A DNA stretch of 64,000 nucleotides from Polyangiaceae bacterium (GTDB lineage Bacteria > Myxococcota_A > Polyangia > Polyangiales > Polyangiaceae). The number at the start of each line of letters is the position of its first letter. Within the stretch, counting starts at the first letter, position 1. The notes under the pieces are model-generated. The model was not told where the DNA came from. It did no database searches and saw only the letters and a list, made by a program, of their open reading frames with translations. Where the stretch lies: contig JADJXL010000028.1 in the NCBI GenBank assembly GCA_016715885.1, positions 558,001-622,000 of the forward strand, read 5' to 3'. Positions 27,742 to 36,753 of this stretch are shown piece by piece. The position numbers and the translations under genes were made by a program.

Positions 27742-29226
27742 TCAATCCCGACCATCGAGCAGGCCGGCGGGATACCCTGGGGTTGGTGTTTTTGCAGGAG
27801 TTTTCTTCGATTGCGACGAAACTGGCTGCGTCATTTGTTTCGATGAGGAAATCGTATGCACCGGGGCCATCGTAGCCGATGCCGATGGCAATGGCATTGC
27901 GGCCGATGCGTGCGGCGTCGGCGTCGGTGCATCAGGCACGCCAACCGGCACGATTTTCGGTGACGCGACGGGCGTTGGCGCAGGCTGCTGCACACTTTCC
28001 ATCGCCACCGGCACGTGCTCCCGCGTGGATTGCGGCCGACCGTCCGAACCGGGACGCATGGTCATGAACAGCATGATAGCCACACCACAAGCAGTAGCCG
28101 CCGCAACGCCCAAATAAGTACGCGACGATCGCGTTAATCCATGCGTCGATCCCGTGGACGTAGCGGTAATTTGTGTGCCGTTCGCTGTTGACTTCGCTGG
28201 TGCTGCAATCGTCTCCGCCGAAACATCGACGCCGCCATTTCGATCGAGCGGGCCGATGGCTCGATGACCCCGCGCGGTCATATCAGCACCGAGCACTCGG
28301 GCAATTCGTTCGGGCAATTCCTTCGTGCGTGACGATCCGAGCGGCGCGAGGGCTACCGCAAGCTCCGCGACGTTTTGAAATCGTTTTTTCTCGTCCATTT
28401 CGAGGCACCGCGCGACGACGTCGCTGAGTTCTTTTGGTGCGTCTCGACGAACTACCGACAACGGCTCCACGTTGCCCATGAGAACCCGAGCGAGCGTATC
28501 GCCAACGCTTTCTCCAAGAAAAGGCGACTTGCCGCTCGTGAGCTCGTAAAGCATGACGCCCACGGACCAGATATCGGCCGTTTGATCGACGGTTTTCGAG
28601 CTTCGAATTTGTTCGGGCGCCATATAAGCCGGCGATCCCAATACGGCGTGGGGCGACGTGAGCGTGGAGCTGCCCGGAGACGACACACCGAGCCCGGCAT
28701 CCGTTTTTGAAATGCCAAAATCGAGAATCTTCACGCGACGCGTGCCATCGACCCTTTGCGTGAGAAAAAGGTTGGATGGTTTGATGTCCCGATGAACCAT
28801 GCCGTGCGCGTGAGCATGCGCGAGCGCTTCGAGCGCTTCCATAACGTAGTCGACGGCCTCTTCGATGTCGAGAGGGCCGCGACCATCGAGGTACCGCTCG
28901 AGATCGGACCCCTCGAGGTGTTCCATCACCATGTACGCGTGTTTGTCCCCGAACGTTCCAACGTCGAAAACGCGTACGACATGGTCGCTTTCGAGTTTCG
29001 CGGCGGCGCGGGCTTCCCGCAAGAATCGTTCGCGCCCATCATCGGAAGCGCTCACGTCCGGGTGAAGCAGCTTGATCGCCACTTTCTGGCCGAGGTCTTC
29101 GTGGCGAGCCGCGACGACGACCCCCATCGCTCCTTGCCCAAGCACTCGCTCGACGCGGTATTTGCATGCAACGACGTCACCCACGGCAACCTGAAGCGTG
29201 CCCTCTGGCTTGGCGTTGTCGTTCAT
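27742..29226 (-). CDS. Transmembrane Ser/Thr protein kinase (module B)
   Basis: 494 residues. Kinase domain about 20-285: VLGQGAMGVVVAARH, VAIKLL, MVHRDIKPSN, KILDFGISK, SPAYMAPEQIRSS and SVGVMLYELTSGKSPF. All catalytic residues are present. A single helix near residue 375 (YLGVAAATACGVAIMLFMT) separates it from a Pro/Ala/Thr-rich outer tail without a recognisable domain. ATG at 29226. The TPR-PEGA gene follows six bases after the stop. Upstream, 133 bases away, a DUF1566 lipoprotein gene runs in the opposite direction. Inferred to report envelope signals. Confidence 0.9.
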   Translation of the reverse strand: MNDNAKPEGTLQVAVGDVVACKYRVERVLGQGAMGVVVAARHEDLGQKVAIKLLHPDVSASDDGRERFLREARAAAKLESDHVVRVFDVGTFGDKHAYMVMEHLEGSDLERYLDGRGPLDIEEAVDYVMEALEALAHAHAHGMVHRDIKPSNLFLTQRVDGTRRVKILDFGISKTDAGLGVSSPGSSTLTSPHAVLGSPAYMAPEQIRSSKTVDQTADIWSVGVMLYELTSGKSPFLGESVGDTLARVLMGNVEPLSVVRRDAPKELSDVVARCLEMDEKKRFQNVAELAVALAPLGSSRTKELPERIARVLGADMTARGHRAIGPLDRNGGVDVSAETIAAPAKSTANGTQITATSTGSTHGLTRSSRTYLGVAAATACGVAIMLFMTMRPGSDGRPQSTREHVPVAMESVQQPAPTPVASPKIVPVGVPDAPTPTPHASAAMPLPSASATMAPVHTISSSKQMTQPVSSQSKKTPAKTPTPGYPAGLLDGRD

Positions 29227-29322
29227 GCGTCGAGTTTCTCCAACGTTTTGGCGCAGAATAGCCGAAATTCGACCGCTTGGGAAAGAATCTCCATGCCGAG
29301 CGCGTGTTTCTCGCGTTCGGCC

Positions 29323-29353
29323 TTGACATTTCGTACCGTGATCTGCGTAGTTT
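29323..29353 (+). promoter_or_regulatory. Promoter of the DUF1566 lipoprotein gene, possibly leaderless
   Basis: A perfect TTGACA (29323-29328) is followed after 19 bases by TAGTTT (29348-29353). The expected transcript start coincides with ATG 29360, which lacks a Shine-Dalgarno sequence. The spacing is long, so the -10 assignment is tentative. Confidence 0.4.
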
Positions 29354-29359
29354 GGTGGT

Positions 29360-30382
29360 ATGCCTGCCCTTCACCTCGCCGACCGACCATCACGACGCGC
29401 ACGTACGAGCTTCGGCGTTTCGGTTATTGCACCGTGCTTCACGCTCGTGCTCGCTTCCTGCGCGCCTATCGCGGGTCTCGAAGAACACCTGCCTTATTTG
29501 GGTTTCCCCGACTCGCTCTCCGTTCCCTGCTCGGATGGAACGATGACCGTGAAATGCGAATCCGTACGCGATACCGCACCACAAGATGGTCACTTCGTAA
29601 CAGCTCGTCCATCTTATCGGATTTCAGGAAACGAGGTCATCGATTCCATTACGGGTCTCGTATGGTATCGGCTGCCGGGCGAGCCGCAAAGTCACGAGCT
29701 TGCGACCAAATATTGCGACGTATTGCCAGGAGATTATCGGCTTCCGACACGCATCGAATTGGTATCGATTTTGGACTTTCGGGCGAATTCGCCGATTCGC
29801 ATCGACACCGACGCGTTCCCCGACGTTCAAGCATCGGCGTACTGGACGTCGACCCGATATGCCACCGACCCCGATCGTTACTGGTCCGTGGATTTTTGCG
29901 TTTCCTGTATGTCGGAATATATCATTCGGTCCGATCATACCTCGACCCACGTGGGAGCGCTTTGTGTCAAAAGTGATGGTGAATCCTTCAAGACAGGTCC
30001 ATTCGAGATTGCTGGCGAAGAGGATCGATTCGTCCGTGACACTCGCACCGGACTCATGTGGATGAAAAAACTGCTCGAGCCCGCGGATAGTTGGCGAAGT
30101 GCAATCGATGCGTGTCGCAAAGCACCCGATGGAGCCTATGGCGATTTTCGGCTTCCCAACGCAAAGGAGCTCGCAACCATCGTCGACGACGAGCGAGCAG
30201 ATGCCGACGCTCCTGCAGTTCATCAACTGTTCGAAATCGAATATGGTCGGCAAATTTGGTCTTCAACGCCCACGTCAATCGAGGGCAGATTTTTCGAGCT
30301 AAACGCCACGGGTGGCTCGCTGGGACATTTCCCTGGTTCATTGGGTTACATATTTCCACTTTGCGTGCGCGGACCGGATTGA
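29360..30382 (+). CDS. DUF1566 (Lcl) lipoprotein divergent from module B kinase
   Basis: 340 residues. Lipobox LVLASC near residue 34, directly followed by APIAGLEEHLP; the lipoprotein of module C has VQIAGIEEP at the same place. Two Lcl/DUF1566 units are visible: GLVWYRLPGE ... GDYRLPTRIELVSILD ... YWTSTRYA, and GLMWMKKLLEP ... GDFRLPNAKELATIVD ... IWSSTP. Such domains are found in bacterial adhesins and secreted proteins; Lcl of Legionella binds glycosaminoglycans. Transcribed away from the kinase. Likely the ligand-facing component of the module; ligand unknown. Confidence 0.85.
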   Translation: MPALHLADRPSRRARTSFGVSVIAPCFTLVLASCAPIAGLEEHLPYLGFPDSLSVPCSDGTMTVKCESVRDTAPQDGHFVTARPSYRISGNEVIDSITGLVWYRLPGEPQSHELATKYCDVLPGDYRLPTRIELVSILDFRANSPIRIDTDAFPDVQASAYWTSTRYATDPDRYWSVDFCVSCMSEYIIRSDHTSTHVGALCVKSDGESFKTGPFEIAGEEDRFVRDTRTGLMWMKKLLEPADSWRSAIDACRKAPDGAYGDFRLPNAKELATIVDDERADADAPAVHQLFEIEYGRQIWSSTPTSIEGRFFELNATGGSLGHFPGSLGYIFPLCVRGPD

Positions 30383-30448
30383 GACGCGCTTTTTTCCACA
30401 TCTGACCCGACTTTTCATGCATCATCGACATTCCACCGGGAGGTCATG

Positions 30449-32503
30449 ATGCCCGAAAAGAACTTCACATCGAGACGAGCTTTCAAGCTGCGTAGTGGTT
30501 CGTCATTGCCACTCGTCGGCCTATGTGCCTTGTTGTCGCTGCCCATCGGTTGCTCGGATGACGCCGCTCCTGCGGCCAGCGATCCGGGACGCGTCACCAT
30601 GCATCGACTCAACCGAGTCGAATACAACAACACCGTGCGCGATCTGCTCGGGACGTCATTGCAGCCAGCAAAGGATTTCCCCGCCGACGATCGCGGATAT
30701 GGGTTCGACAACATTTCGGACGTGTTGTCATTATCGCCACTGCAGGTCGAGCTGTATTCACGTGCGGCCGAGGATTTGGCGCGTGAGGCGATGAACGTGC
30801 CGTCGCCGTCTGAAACGGCGCACGTGGAAGCGGAGACGCTGCAAGGTCAAGTGGGCGCGGCGACGGGCGACCAATGGAACTTGTGGAGCGGCGGCGAATT
30901 GCCGATGACGCATGATTTCCCGTCGTCTGGCGAATACAAGATTTCGGCGCGCGTATGGGGGCAGCAAGCGGGTCCGGAATCGGTGCAAATGAACCTCGTC
31001 GTGGGCGGAAGCGCGATTGGTACATTCAACGTGGCTTCCACCTCTGCCAATCCCGAGGTCGTATCGGCAACGGCGAAGGTCACTGCGGGAACGCAGGTCG
31101 TGTCGGTCGAGTTCTTGAACGATTATTACGATCCGGACGCGGGTGCCGATCGCAACTTGATCATCGATTGGATCGAAGTCGAAGGGCCGCTCGGGGTCGT
31201 CGGGATCAATCCAATTCGTCAAAAAATCGTCATCTGCGACTTGAACGAGGGTGTTTCGTGCGTGCGGCAGGTGCTGGAGAAGTTTGCCGAGCGAGCGTTC
31301 CGTCGTCCCGCTTCTGCTGCGGAAATCGATCGCCTGGTGGCGATCGTCGACGTAGCGAAAGCCCAGGGGCAAACGGTCGACATGGGCGTGGAGATTGCGC
31401 TGCGAGCGATTCTCAGTTCGCCGCATTTCTTGTTCCGTCCGGAGATGGATCCGAATCCGAATTCGGCAACGCCTGCGCATCCGCTGAACGACTTCGAATT
31501 GGCATCACGGCTGTCGTACTTCATCTGGAGCAGCATGCCGGACGAAGCACTGTTTGCCGCGGCCCGTGAGGGCAAACTCCAGGATCCGGCGGAAATCGAA
31601 GCGCAAGTCGATAGGATGTTGCAGGACCCGAAAGCCGATGCGCTCATCGACAATTTCGCCGGTCAATGGCTCTACACGCGGGCGCTCGACGACCACCAGC
31701 CGGATTATTACGCGTTCCCGATGTGGGACGACGACCTTCGCGCGTCGATGCGGCAAGAGACGAAATTGTTCTTCCGCGAGTTTCTGCGCAGCGAGCTGCC
31801 GATTCCGCAAATGCTCACGGCCGATTTCACGTACATCGACGATCGGCTGGCGACGCATTACGGTTTGCCCTCGCCGGGCGCGGACTTCACCAAGGTGACG
31901 ATCGACGATCCGCAACGAAGAGGGCTCTTGGCGCAAGGGAGCATTTTGACGGTCACGTCGTTCCCGACGCGCACGTCACCGGTCAAACGAGGAAAATGGG
32001 TGCTGACGCAGCTTCTCTGTTCGGAGCCGCCAGCGCCTCCGCCTGGCGTCGAGGGGCTCGTCACGGAAGAGATGCCGACGGGCACCATTCGTCAAAGGCT
32101 CGAAAAGCACCGAGAAAATCCGATTTGTGCCTCGTGCCACATCGAAATGGACAACCTCGGCTTCGGGCTCGAACAATACGACGGTATCGGGTCGTTCCGC
32201 ACGGACGACAATGGGTTCGCCATCGATGCATCGGGCGAGCTTCCGGGCGGAAAGACATTCAATGGGATGCCCGAGCTGAGTGCCCTTTTGGCGCAGGATC
32301 CGCGCTTCTCGCATTGCGTGACGGAAAAAATGATGACGTATGCGCTGGGACGAGGGATCTACCCGGTCGACGACGTGCACCTCGAGCATCTCGTGAAATT
32401 GCTCAGCGACCGCGGACAAACGTTTACCGACTTGATCAAGCTCATCGCAACGAGCGAGCCATTCCGCATGCGGCGTGGTGAGGCGATTGGAGGTGGAAAA
32501 TGA
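30449..32503 (+). CDS. DUF1587/DUF1592/DUF1588/DUF1585 secreted protein with CxxCH motif
   Basis: 684 residues from the second of two adjacent ATGs, which has better spacing to GGGAGG (30438-30443). Lipobox LPIGC. Domain order: DUF1587 (MHRLNRVEYNNTVRDLLG), a carbohydrate-binding-like insert (VEAETLQGQVGA to IIDWIEVEGP), DUF1595/DUF1592 (FAERAFRRPAS, RLSYFIWSSMPDEAL, DNFAGQWLYTRAL), DUF1588 (RRGLLAQGSILTVTSFPTRT, NPICASCHIEMDNLGFGLE with CxxCH), and DUF1585 at the end. Known in Planctomycetes and myxobacteria, function unsettled; the CASCH may bind haem c. It overlaps the DUF1552 gene by ATGA, the usual partnership. Envelope or extracellular. Confidence 0.9.
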   Translation: MPEKNFTSRRAFKLRSGSSLPLVGLCALLSLPIGCSDDAAPAASDPGRVTMHRLNRVEYNNTVRDLLGTSLQPAKDFPADDRGYGFDNISDVLSLSPLQVELYSRAAEDLAREAMNVPSPSETAHVEAETLQGQVGAATGDQWNLWSGGELPMTHDFPSSGEYKISARVWGQQAGPESVQMNLVVGGSAIGTFNVASTSANPEVVSATAKVTAGTQVVSVEFLNDYYDPDAGADRNLIIDWIEVEGPLGVVGINPIRQKIVICDLNEGVSCVRQVLEKFAERAFRRPASAAEIDRLVAIVDVAKAQGQTVDMGVEIALRAILSSPHFLFRPEMDPNPNSATPAHPLNDFELASRLSYFIWSSMPDEALFAAAREGKLQDPAEIEAQVDRMLQDPKADALIDNFAGQWLYTRALDDHQPDYYAFPMWDDDLRASMRQETKLFFREFLRSELPIPQMLTADFTYIDDRLATHYGLPSPGADFTKVTIDDPQRRGLLAQGSILTVTSFPTRTSPVKRGKWVLTQLLCSEPPAPPPGVEGLVTEEMPTGTIRQRLEKHRENPICASCHIEMDNLGFGLEQYDGIGSFRTDDNGFAIDASGELPGGKTFNGMPELSALLAQDPRFSHCVTEKMMTYALGRGIYPVDDVHLEHLVKLLSDRGQTFTDLIKLIATSEPFRMRRGEAIGGGK

Positions 32504-33822
32504 AACGTCATAAGCTCTCTCGCCGCTTGTTCCTGGGTGGTGCCGGCGCAGTGTTGACCCTGCCCTTCTTGGAATCGATGATGGGCAAAAGCGTAATCGC
32601 CGCGCCGAACGACATTCGCCGCATTTTGGCGTTTTACGTTCCAAACGGCATCCACATGGCGAACTTCACGCCCAAAGAGCAAGGCGATCAATACACGCCG
32701 CCGTCCATTCTCGAACCGATCGCGCCCATTCGCCAAAAAGTGCTCGTCTTGACGGGGCTCGAGAATACGCCGGCCCGTCCAGATGGTCCGGGCGATCATG
32801 CTGCGGGTACTGCCGGGTTTCTCACGTGTCGGCACGTCGTCAAGACGGAGGGCGCCAACATCAAGAATGGCATTTCGATGGACCAGGTGGCCGCTGCGCA
32901 AATTGGCGGAGCGACGCGCATTCCATCGATGCAGATGGGTATCGACGGTGGTTCGAGCGCTGGCGACTGCGATTCCGGATATAGCTGCGCGTACGCACGG
33001 AACATTTCGTGGGCTTCGGAAACGCAGCCGCTACCGAAAACGGTCAATCCACAAGTCGTGTGGGACATTCTTTTCGGCGGATTCGATCCGAAAGCGACGG
33101 CGGAAGAGCAAGCGCGACAAAAGATCTACCGCACGAGCGTTTTGGATTACGTGCTCGGCGAGGCAAACTCGCTTTCGGCAAAACTCGGGACGACCGACAA
33201 ACGCAAGCTCGACGAATACATGACGGGCGTGAGCGAGCTCGAGAAGAAGATCCAAAAAACGGGCAGCGGTCCTGTTTGCACGGCGATCGACAGGCCGCCG
33301 GGGGATTTGCCGTATCCCGAGCACGTGAAAATGATGTTGGACCTGATGGCATTGGCGGTACAATGCGACGCGACGCGGGTCGTGACGTTCATGCTGGGCA
33401 ATGCAGGTAGCGGGCGGAGTTATCCGTTCTTGCTGGTGAACGAGGGACATCACGAGATTTCGCATCACCAAGACAATCCGGCGAACTTCGACAAACTCAC
33501 GACGATCAATCGGTGGGAAGTGGAGCAATTCGCGTACCTCTTGACCAAACTCGATGCGGTAGACGAAGGCAATGGCGTGACGGCGCTGGATTCGTCGGCG
33601 GTGTTTTTCTCGAGCGAAATCGAGGATGGGAATGCGCATCGGCACACGAATTTGCCGGTGCTCGTGGGCGGAAGCCTTGGAGGCACGTTCACGCCGGGGC
33701 GGCATGTCGTGGTGCCGGAGAAGACCCCGATGGCGAACCTGTTCATTTCGATGCTGCAAGGTATCGGAGCGCCGGTGGAGACATTCGGCGACAATGGGAC
33801 AGGGCCGCTCGTAGGGATTTGA
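32500..33822 (+). CDS. DUF1552 Tat-exported protein
   Basis: 440 residues. N-terminus KRHKLSRRLFLGGAGAVL is a twin-arginine signal. Body matches DUF1552: RRILAFYVPNGIHMANFTP, KVLVLTGLEN, AAGTAGFLTCRHV, GISMDQVAAAQIG, YSCAYARNISW, MLDLMALAVQCDATRVVTFM, and a late HHQDNPANFDKL, FFSSEIEDGNAHRHTNLPVLVGG segment with several His. The start overlaps the previous gene's stop (ATGA) and has its own GGAGGTGG site. Tat export implies folding, perhaps with a cofactor, before secretion. Enzymatic activity unknown. It converges with the M19 dipeptidase gene across an inverted-repeat element. Confidence 0.9.
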   Translation: MKRHKLSRRLFLGGAGAVLTLPFLESMMGKSVIAAPNDIRRILAFYVPNGIHMANFTPKEQGDQYTPPSILEPIAPIRQKVLVLTGLENTPARPDGPGDHAAGTAGFLTCRHVVKTEGANIKNGISMDQVAAAQIGGATRIPSMQMGIDGGSSAGDCDSGYSCAYARNISWASETQPLPKTVNPQVVWDILFGGFDPKATAEEQARQKIYRTSVLDYVLGEANSLSAKLGTTDKRKLDEYMTGVSELEKKIQKTGSGPVCTAIDRPPGDLPYPEHVKMMLDLMALAVQCDATRVVTFMLGNAGSGRSYPFLLVNEGHHEISHHQDNPANFDKLTTINRWEVEQFAYLLTKLDAVDEGNGVTALDSSAVFFSSEIEDGNAHRHTNLPVLVGGSLGGTFTPGRHVVVPEKTPMANLFISMLQGIGAPVETFGDNGTGPLVGI

Positions 33823-33880
33823 TTGGGGCCGGGCTGCGACTCGGGAACTCGCTTCGTAAATGCGGGCCCGGTCGCAGCCC

Positions 33881-33969
33881 GCATGTTTTCCGGCACTCGC
33901 GGGACCCCGAACTCGCCCGCTTCGCGGGCTCAAACAGCGGGGCCCCCCCGCAAGCGCCGGAAAACATGC
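33881..33969. repeat. Structured inverted repeat between convergent genes, possible bidirectional terminator
   Basis: GCATGTTTTCCGGC (33881-33894) and GCCGGAAAACATGC (33956-33969) are perfect inverted arms of 14 bp. Inside, GCCCGC-TTC-GCGGGC (33915-33929) forms a tight hairpin. The element fills the gap between two genes whose ends face each other. No T-tract follows, so either a terminator or a REP-like repeat is possible. Confidence 0.7.
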
Positions 33970-34006
33970 AGACTACGACCTCAATTCGTTTGCACGCAGG
34001 CCATAT

Positions 34007-35023
34007 CTACGGCACTTCTGAAAGCACCCGCATCGCATTGCCACGCAATATCTTGCCAATCGTTTCAGGCGGGAATTTTGCCTCGAGAAGCGCGTCCGTG
34101 AGCAGCGGGAGACGGGACGCATCGCATAAGTCACGGGTGGGGACGATAAAACCATCCCAATCCGATCCGAGCGCGGGAGCGTCTTCACCACATACGTCAA
34201 TGATGTGCCGCAAATGCTTCACGACAGGCTCGAGTCCATCGCCACCCAAAAACTTGGGACAAAAAATGACGCCAACGACACCGCCCTTGTCCGCTACGGC
34301 ACGCAATTGCGCATCGTCGATGTTGCGCCAATGCTCGAACGCTCCAATCACGCCCGTGTGACTCACAATGGGCGGACGCGTCGCCATGGAACAAACCTCG
34401 AGAAACCCTTTTCGATTGATGTGCGCCAAATCCACGATGACGCCCAAGTCTTCACATCGTTTGACGACATCACGACCGAACGGCGTAAGACCCGCATCAT
34501 CGTCGCGACCTCGACCATACGCGGGAAAACACAGTTCATTGCGACTGAAATGACACAAACCCAGATAACGCACGCCGCGACGGGCAAAGTGTTCGAGCGT
34601 GTGAAGGGATCCTTCGAGGGTATGGCCGCCTTCGATTCCAAGCAAAGCGCTGATTTTCCCGGCTGCCCGCGCTGCCTCGATTTCCGCGGCCGTGCGCACT
34701 TTGGCGAGTCGATCCGGCGCGTACGCAATGTTCGTTTCGAGCGCGTCGATTTGTTCGTCGACGACACGCGCCAAACCGCTGCGTTGACCAATGGGAAGCG
34801 ATACGAGGCCAAAGAATTGCGCACCAATGCCGCCTTCACGAAGACGCGGCACATCGACATGTCCCCCGATCGCCGCGAGCGGCAGCGGCGGATCATGCCT
34901 CGCGTGGAGGTCATAACCAACCCAGCGCGACCACATGAGGCTATCGGCGTGGAAATCGATGGCGGGGTATTGCTCGTGCAGCGCTCGTGCGTCCGGGGAT
35001 CCATGCATGGCGAGCGCAAACAT
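34007..35023 (-). CDS. Membrane dipeptidase (peptidase family M19)
   Basis: 338 residues, the usual size. Zinc-binding TIM-barrel motifs: DFHADSL (H-x-D), bridging Glu region GIEGGHTLEGS, VDLAHINRKG, PIVSHTGV and GSDWDGF. Hydrolyses dipeptides, including those with D-residues in this family; the substrate is not known. No signal peptide, so cytoplasmic. Metal ligands all appear present. It faces the DUF1552 gene and is separated from it by the structured repeat. Confidence 0.88.
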   Translation of the reverse strand: MFALAMHGSPDARALHEQYPAIDFHADSLMWSRWVGYDLHARHDPPLPLAAIGGHVDVPRLREGGIGAQFFGLVSLPIGQRSGLARVVDEQIDALETNIAYAPDRLAKVRTAAEIEAARAAGKISALLGIEGGHTLEGSLHTLEHFARRGVRYLGLCHFSRNELCFPAYGRGRDDDAGLTPFGRDVVKRCEDLGVIVDLAHINRKGFLEVCSMATRPPIVSHTGVIGAFEHWRNIDDAQLRAVADKGGVVGVIFCPKFLGGDGLEPVVKHLRHIIDVCGEDAPALGSDWDGFIVPTRDLCDASRLPLLTDALLEAKFPPETIGKILRGNAMRVLSEVP

Positions 35024-35093
35024 AGCAAGGGACGTAGGTCAATGGGCAGGGAAAACCACGCGCCCCGCGACAATCACGATCGCCTCGAATGCA

Positions 35094-36029
35094 CTAGCGC
35101 CTCGACCACCCACCCAAACGCCATTCGCGGTGCGTCTCCAAGAACTCCTTCACGACCACGGGCGGCATCACCCAAGCTCGCATTCGTTCCGGCACCCATT
35201 CCGTTGGTACGACCGCACTACGCGTGTACGAGCCCCACATCCCATCGCTGCACGCATAACACGCCCACTCGGCAAACTGCGCGTCCACGCGCAGCGCTCC
35301 TCGTTCACCATACACCGGCACGAACTGCGCCAATGAAGGGCCGTCCGACTCTTCCTTGTTGGCGCCCGTGTCCCCATCATCCTCCTCGAGCTTCCCTTTG
35401 GCTCGCTCCACGAGCTTGTCTTTGTCCGGCAGCTCGGCCACCAGATTGATCGCTTTCCCTTGATCGGCGTCCCAAATGAGCGCCGATGCGATCGTATTGC
35501 CGTGCGCTCCACAAGCATACACATACGATGTTTCGTGAATGAAGAGGTACGGGCCAATCGTGCCGAGCAAGTTCACGTGATGTTGCAAATCGTCGATTTC
35601 GCCACCTTCGGCGCCATCTGAATCGACCACTTTTTGCACGACGTCGCCATTCGGCCCCAGCAAATTCGCAAGGGTAATCGTTCCTTTGGTGGGCACGGCC
35701 GGCGTGCCGTCGAAATGCTCGCACCCTTCGAGGTCGACCTCTTTTTCTCGTGCCTGCCAAGTGAGCTCACCGCGAGACGTGGAAAGAATGATTCCGTCAT
35801 CCTGGCCGAGCACGTTGAGTGCCCCCTCGTCTGCGAGGCGAAACGTGCGGGTTTGTCCCGAATCATTTCGCACCCAAACCAAAATTTCACCACGATCGCC
35901 CTGATTGTCAGGAGGCGGTACGCGCGCTCCCGATTGCAGATCGACCGTAGGCGCAACGCGAGGACGCGAGCTGCATCCTGCGGCGAAGATCAATGCGATG
36001 CCCAAAGTGAAAAGAATTCGAGAGGTCAT
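35094..36029 (-). CDS. Lipoprotein of unknown function
   Basis: 311 residues from ATG 36029, chosen because the signal peptide (ILFTLGIALIFAAGCSS, lipobox FAAGC) begins there; a longer open frame upstream has no such feature. The mature part has few motifs: VWVRNDSGQTRTFRL, ALWD-like beta strands, an acidic KLEEDDGDTGANKEE loop and a Cys pair (WACYACSDG). Family not recognised. It is followed after about 70 bases by the M19 gene on the same strand; cotranscription is possible. Confidence 0.65.
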   Translation of the reverse strand: MTSRILFTLGIALIFAAGCSSRPRVAPTVDLQSGARVPPPDNQGDRGEILVWVRNDSGQTRTFRLADEGALNVLGQDDGIILSTSRGELTWQAREKEVDLEGCEHFDGTPAVPTKGTITLANLLGPNGDVVQKVVDSDGAEGGEIDDLQHHVNLLGTIGPYLFIHETSYVYACGAHGNTIASALIWDADQGKAINLVAELPDKDKLVERAKGKLEEDDGDTGANKEESDGPSLAQFVPVYGERGALRVDAQFAEWACYACSDGMWGSYTRSAVVPTEWVPERMRAWVMPPVVVKEFLETHREWRLGGWSRR

Positions 36030-36142
36030 GGCGCAGAGCCCAGGCATGGGTCGTGCCATGCGAGCGCGCATGACGCAAGCGCGCGATGGGACGTCGGCGA
36101 TGTGTCGTGAAAGCCGCAGAGCGTGGGCGATCGCCCGAGATT

Positions 36143-36661
36143 TCACGCACCTTGAACGGTGATCTTGTTCATGCGCACGGGCGTGAGGGGGCGGTCATCG
36201 CCATCGGTCCTCGTCTTCTCGATCTTTTGCACGACATCCATGCCTTCGATGATGCGTCCGAAGACAGGATGTTTCGACGGTCCCGGCGTGAACCAATCGA
36301 GGTACGAGTTGTGGACGGTGTTGATGAAGAATTGGCACGAGCCGCTGTTGCGTTGGCCGGTGTTCGCCATCGATAACGTGCCGGGTTCGTTCGATATTTT
36401 TGCGTTTTCCGGATGTTCGTCCTGGATCCGACCTTGAGGTCCGTCGCCCGTGCCCGCTCGCGGGCTCTTCGGATCACGGCTGTGCGGACAACCGAACTGA
36501 ATCATGAAGTTGTCGATGACTCGGTGGAAGTGCAGCCCATCGTAAAAGCCGCTCTTCGCGAGGTTGATGAAGTTTTGCGCGGTGATGGGCATCTTGTCGA
36601 GATACAGCTCGACCGTGAAGTTGCCGAGGGACGTTTCGCAGAGCGCTGTAGGGTTTGCCAT
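36143..36661 (-). CDS. Peptidyl-prolyl cis-trans isomerase, cyclophilin type
   Basis: 172 residues from ATG 36661. The longer upstream open frame overlaps the promoter of the divergent methyltransferase and is not cyclophilin-like. Complete cyclophilin fold: ETSLGNFTVELYLD, NFINLAKSGFYDGLHFHRVI, FMIQFGCPHSRDP, GTLSMANTGQRNSGSCQFFI, and VFGRIIEGMDVV. The catalytic Arg (FHRVI), Phe and Gln (SCQFFI) are present. No signal peptide, so cytosolic. It accelerates proline isomerisation during protein folding. Stands alone; the start is 92 bases from the divergent THUMP methyltransferase. Confidence 0.92.
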   Translation of the reverse strand: MANPTALCETSLGNFTVELYLDKMPITAQNFINLAKSGFYDGLHFHRVIDNFMIQFGCPHSRDPKSPRAGTGDGPQGRIQDEHPENAKISNEPGTLSMANTGQRNSGSCQFFINTVHNSYLDWFTPGPSKHPVFGRIIEGMDVVQKIEKTRTDGDDRPLTPVRMNKITVQGA

Positions 36662-36753
36662 GGGTCCGCAGAGTAGGCTTGGACAAGGCCCTTCGGCAAG
36701 AGGTACCGAATGGACCTTGCGCGCAGCGCGCCGAGCGCCTACCTCGACAAACG

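Noticed and set aside
33881..33969. CRISPR repeat
   Set aside because: Only a single inverted pair without spaced direct repeats; no cas genes in the window.
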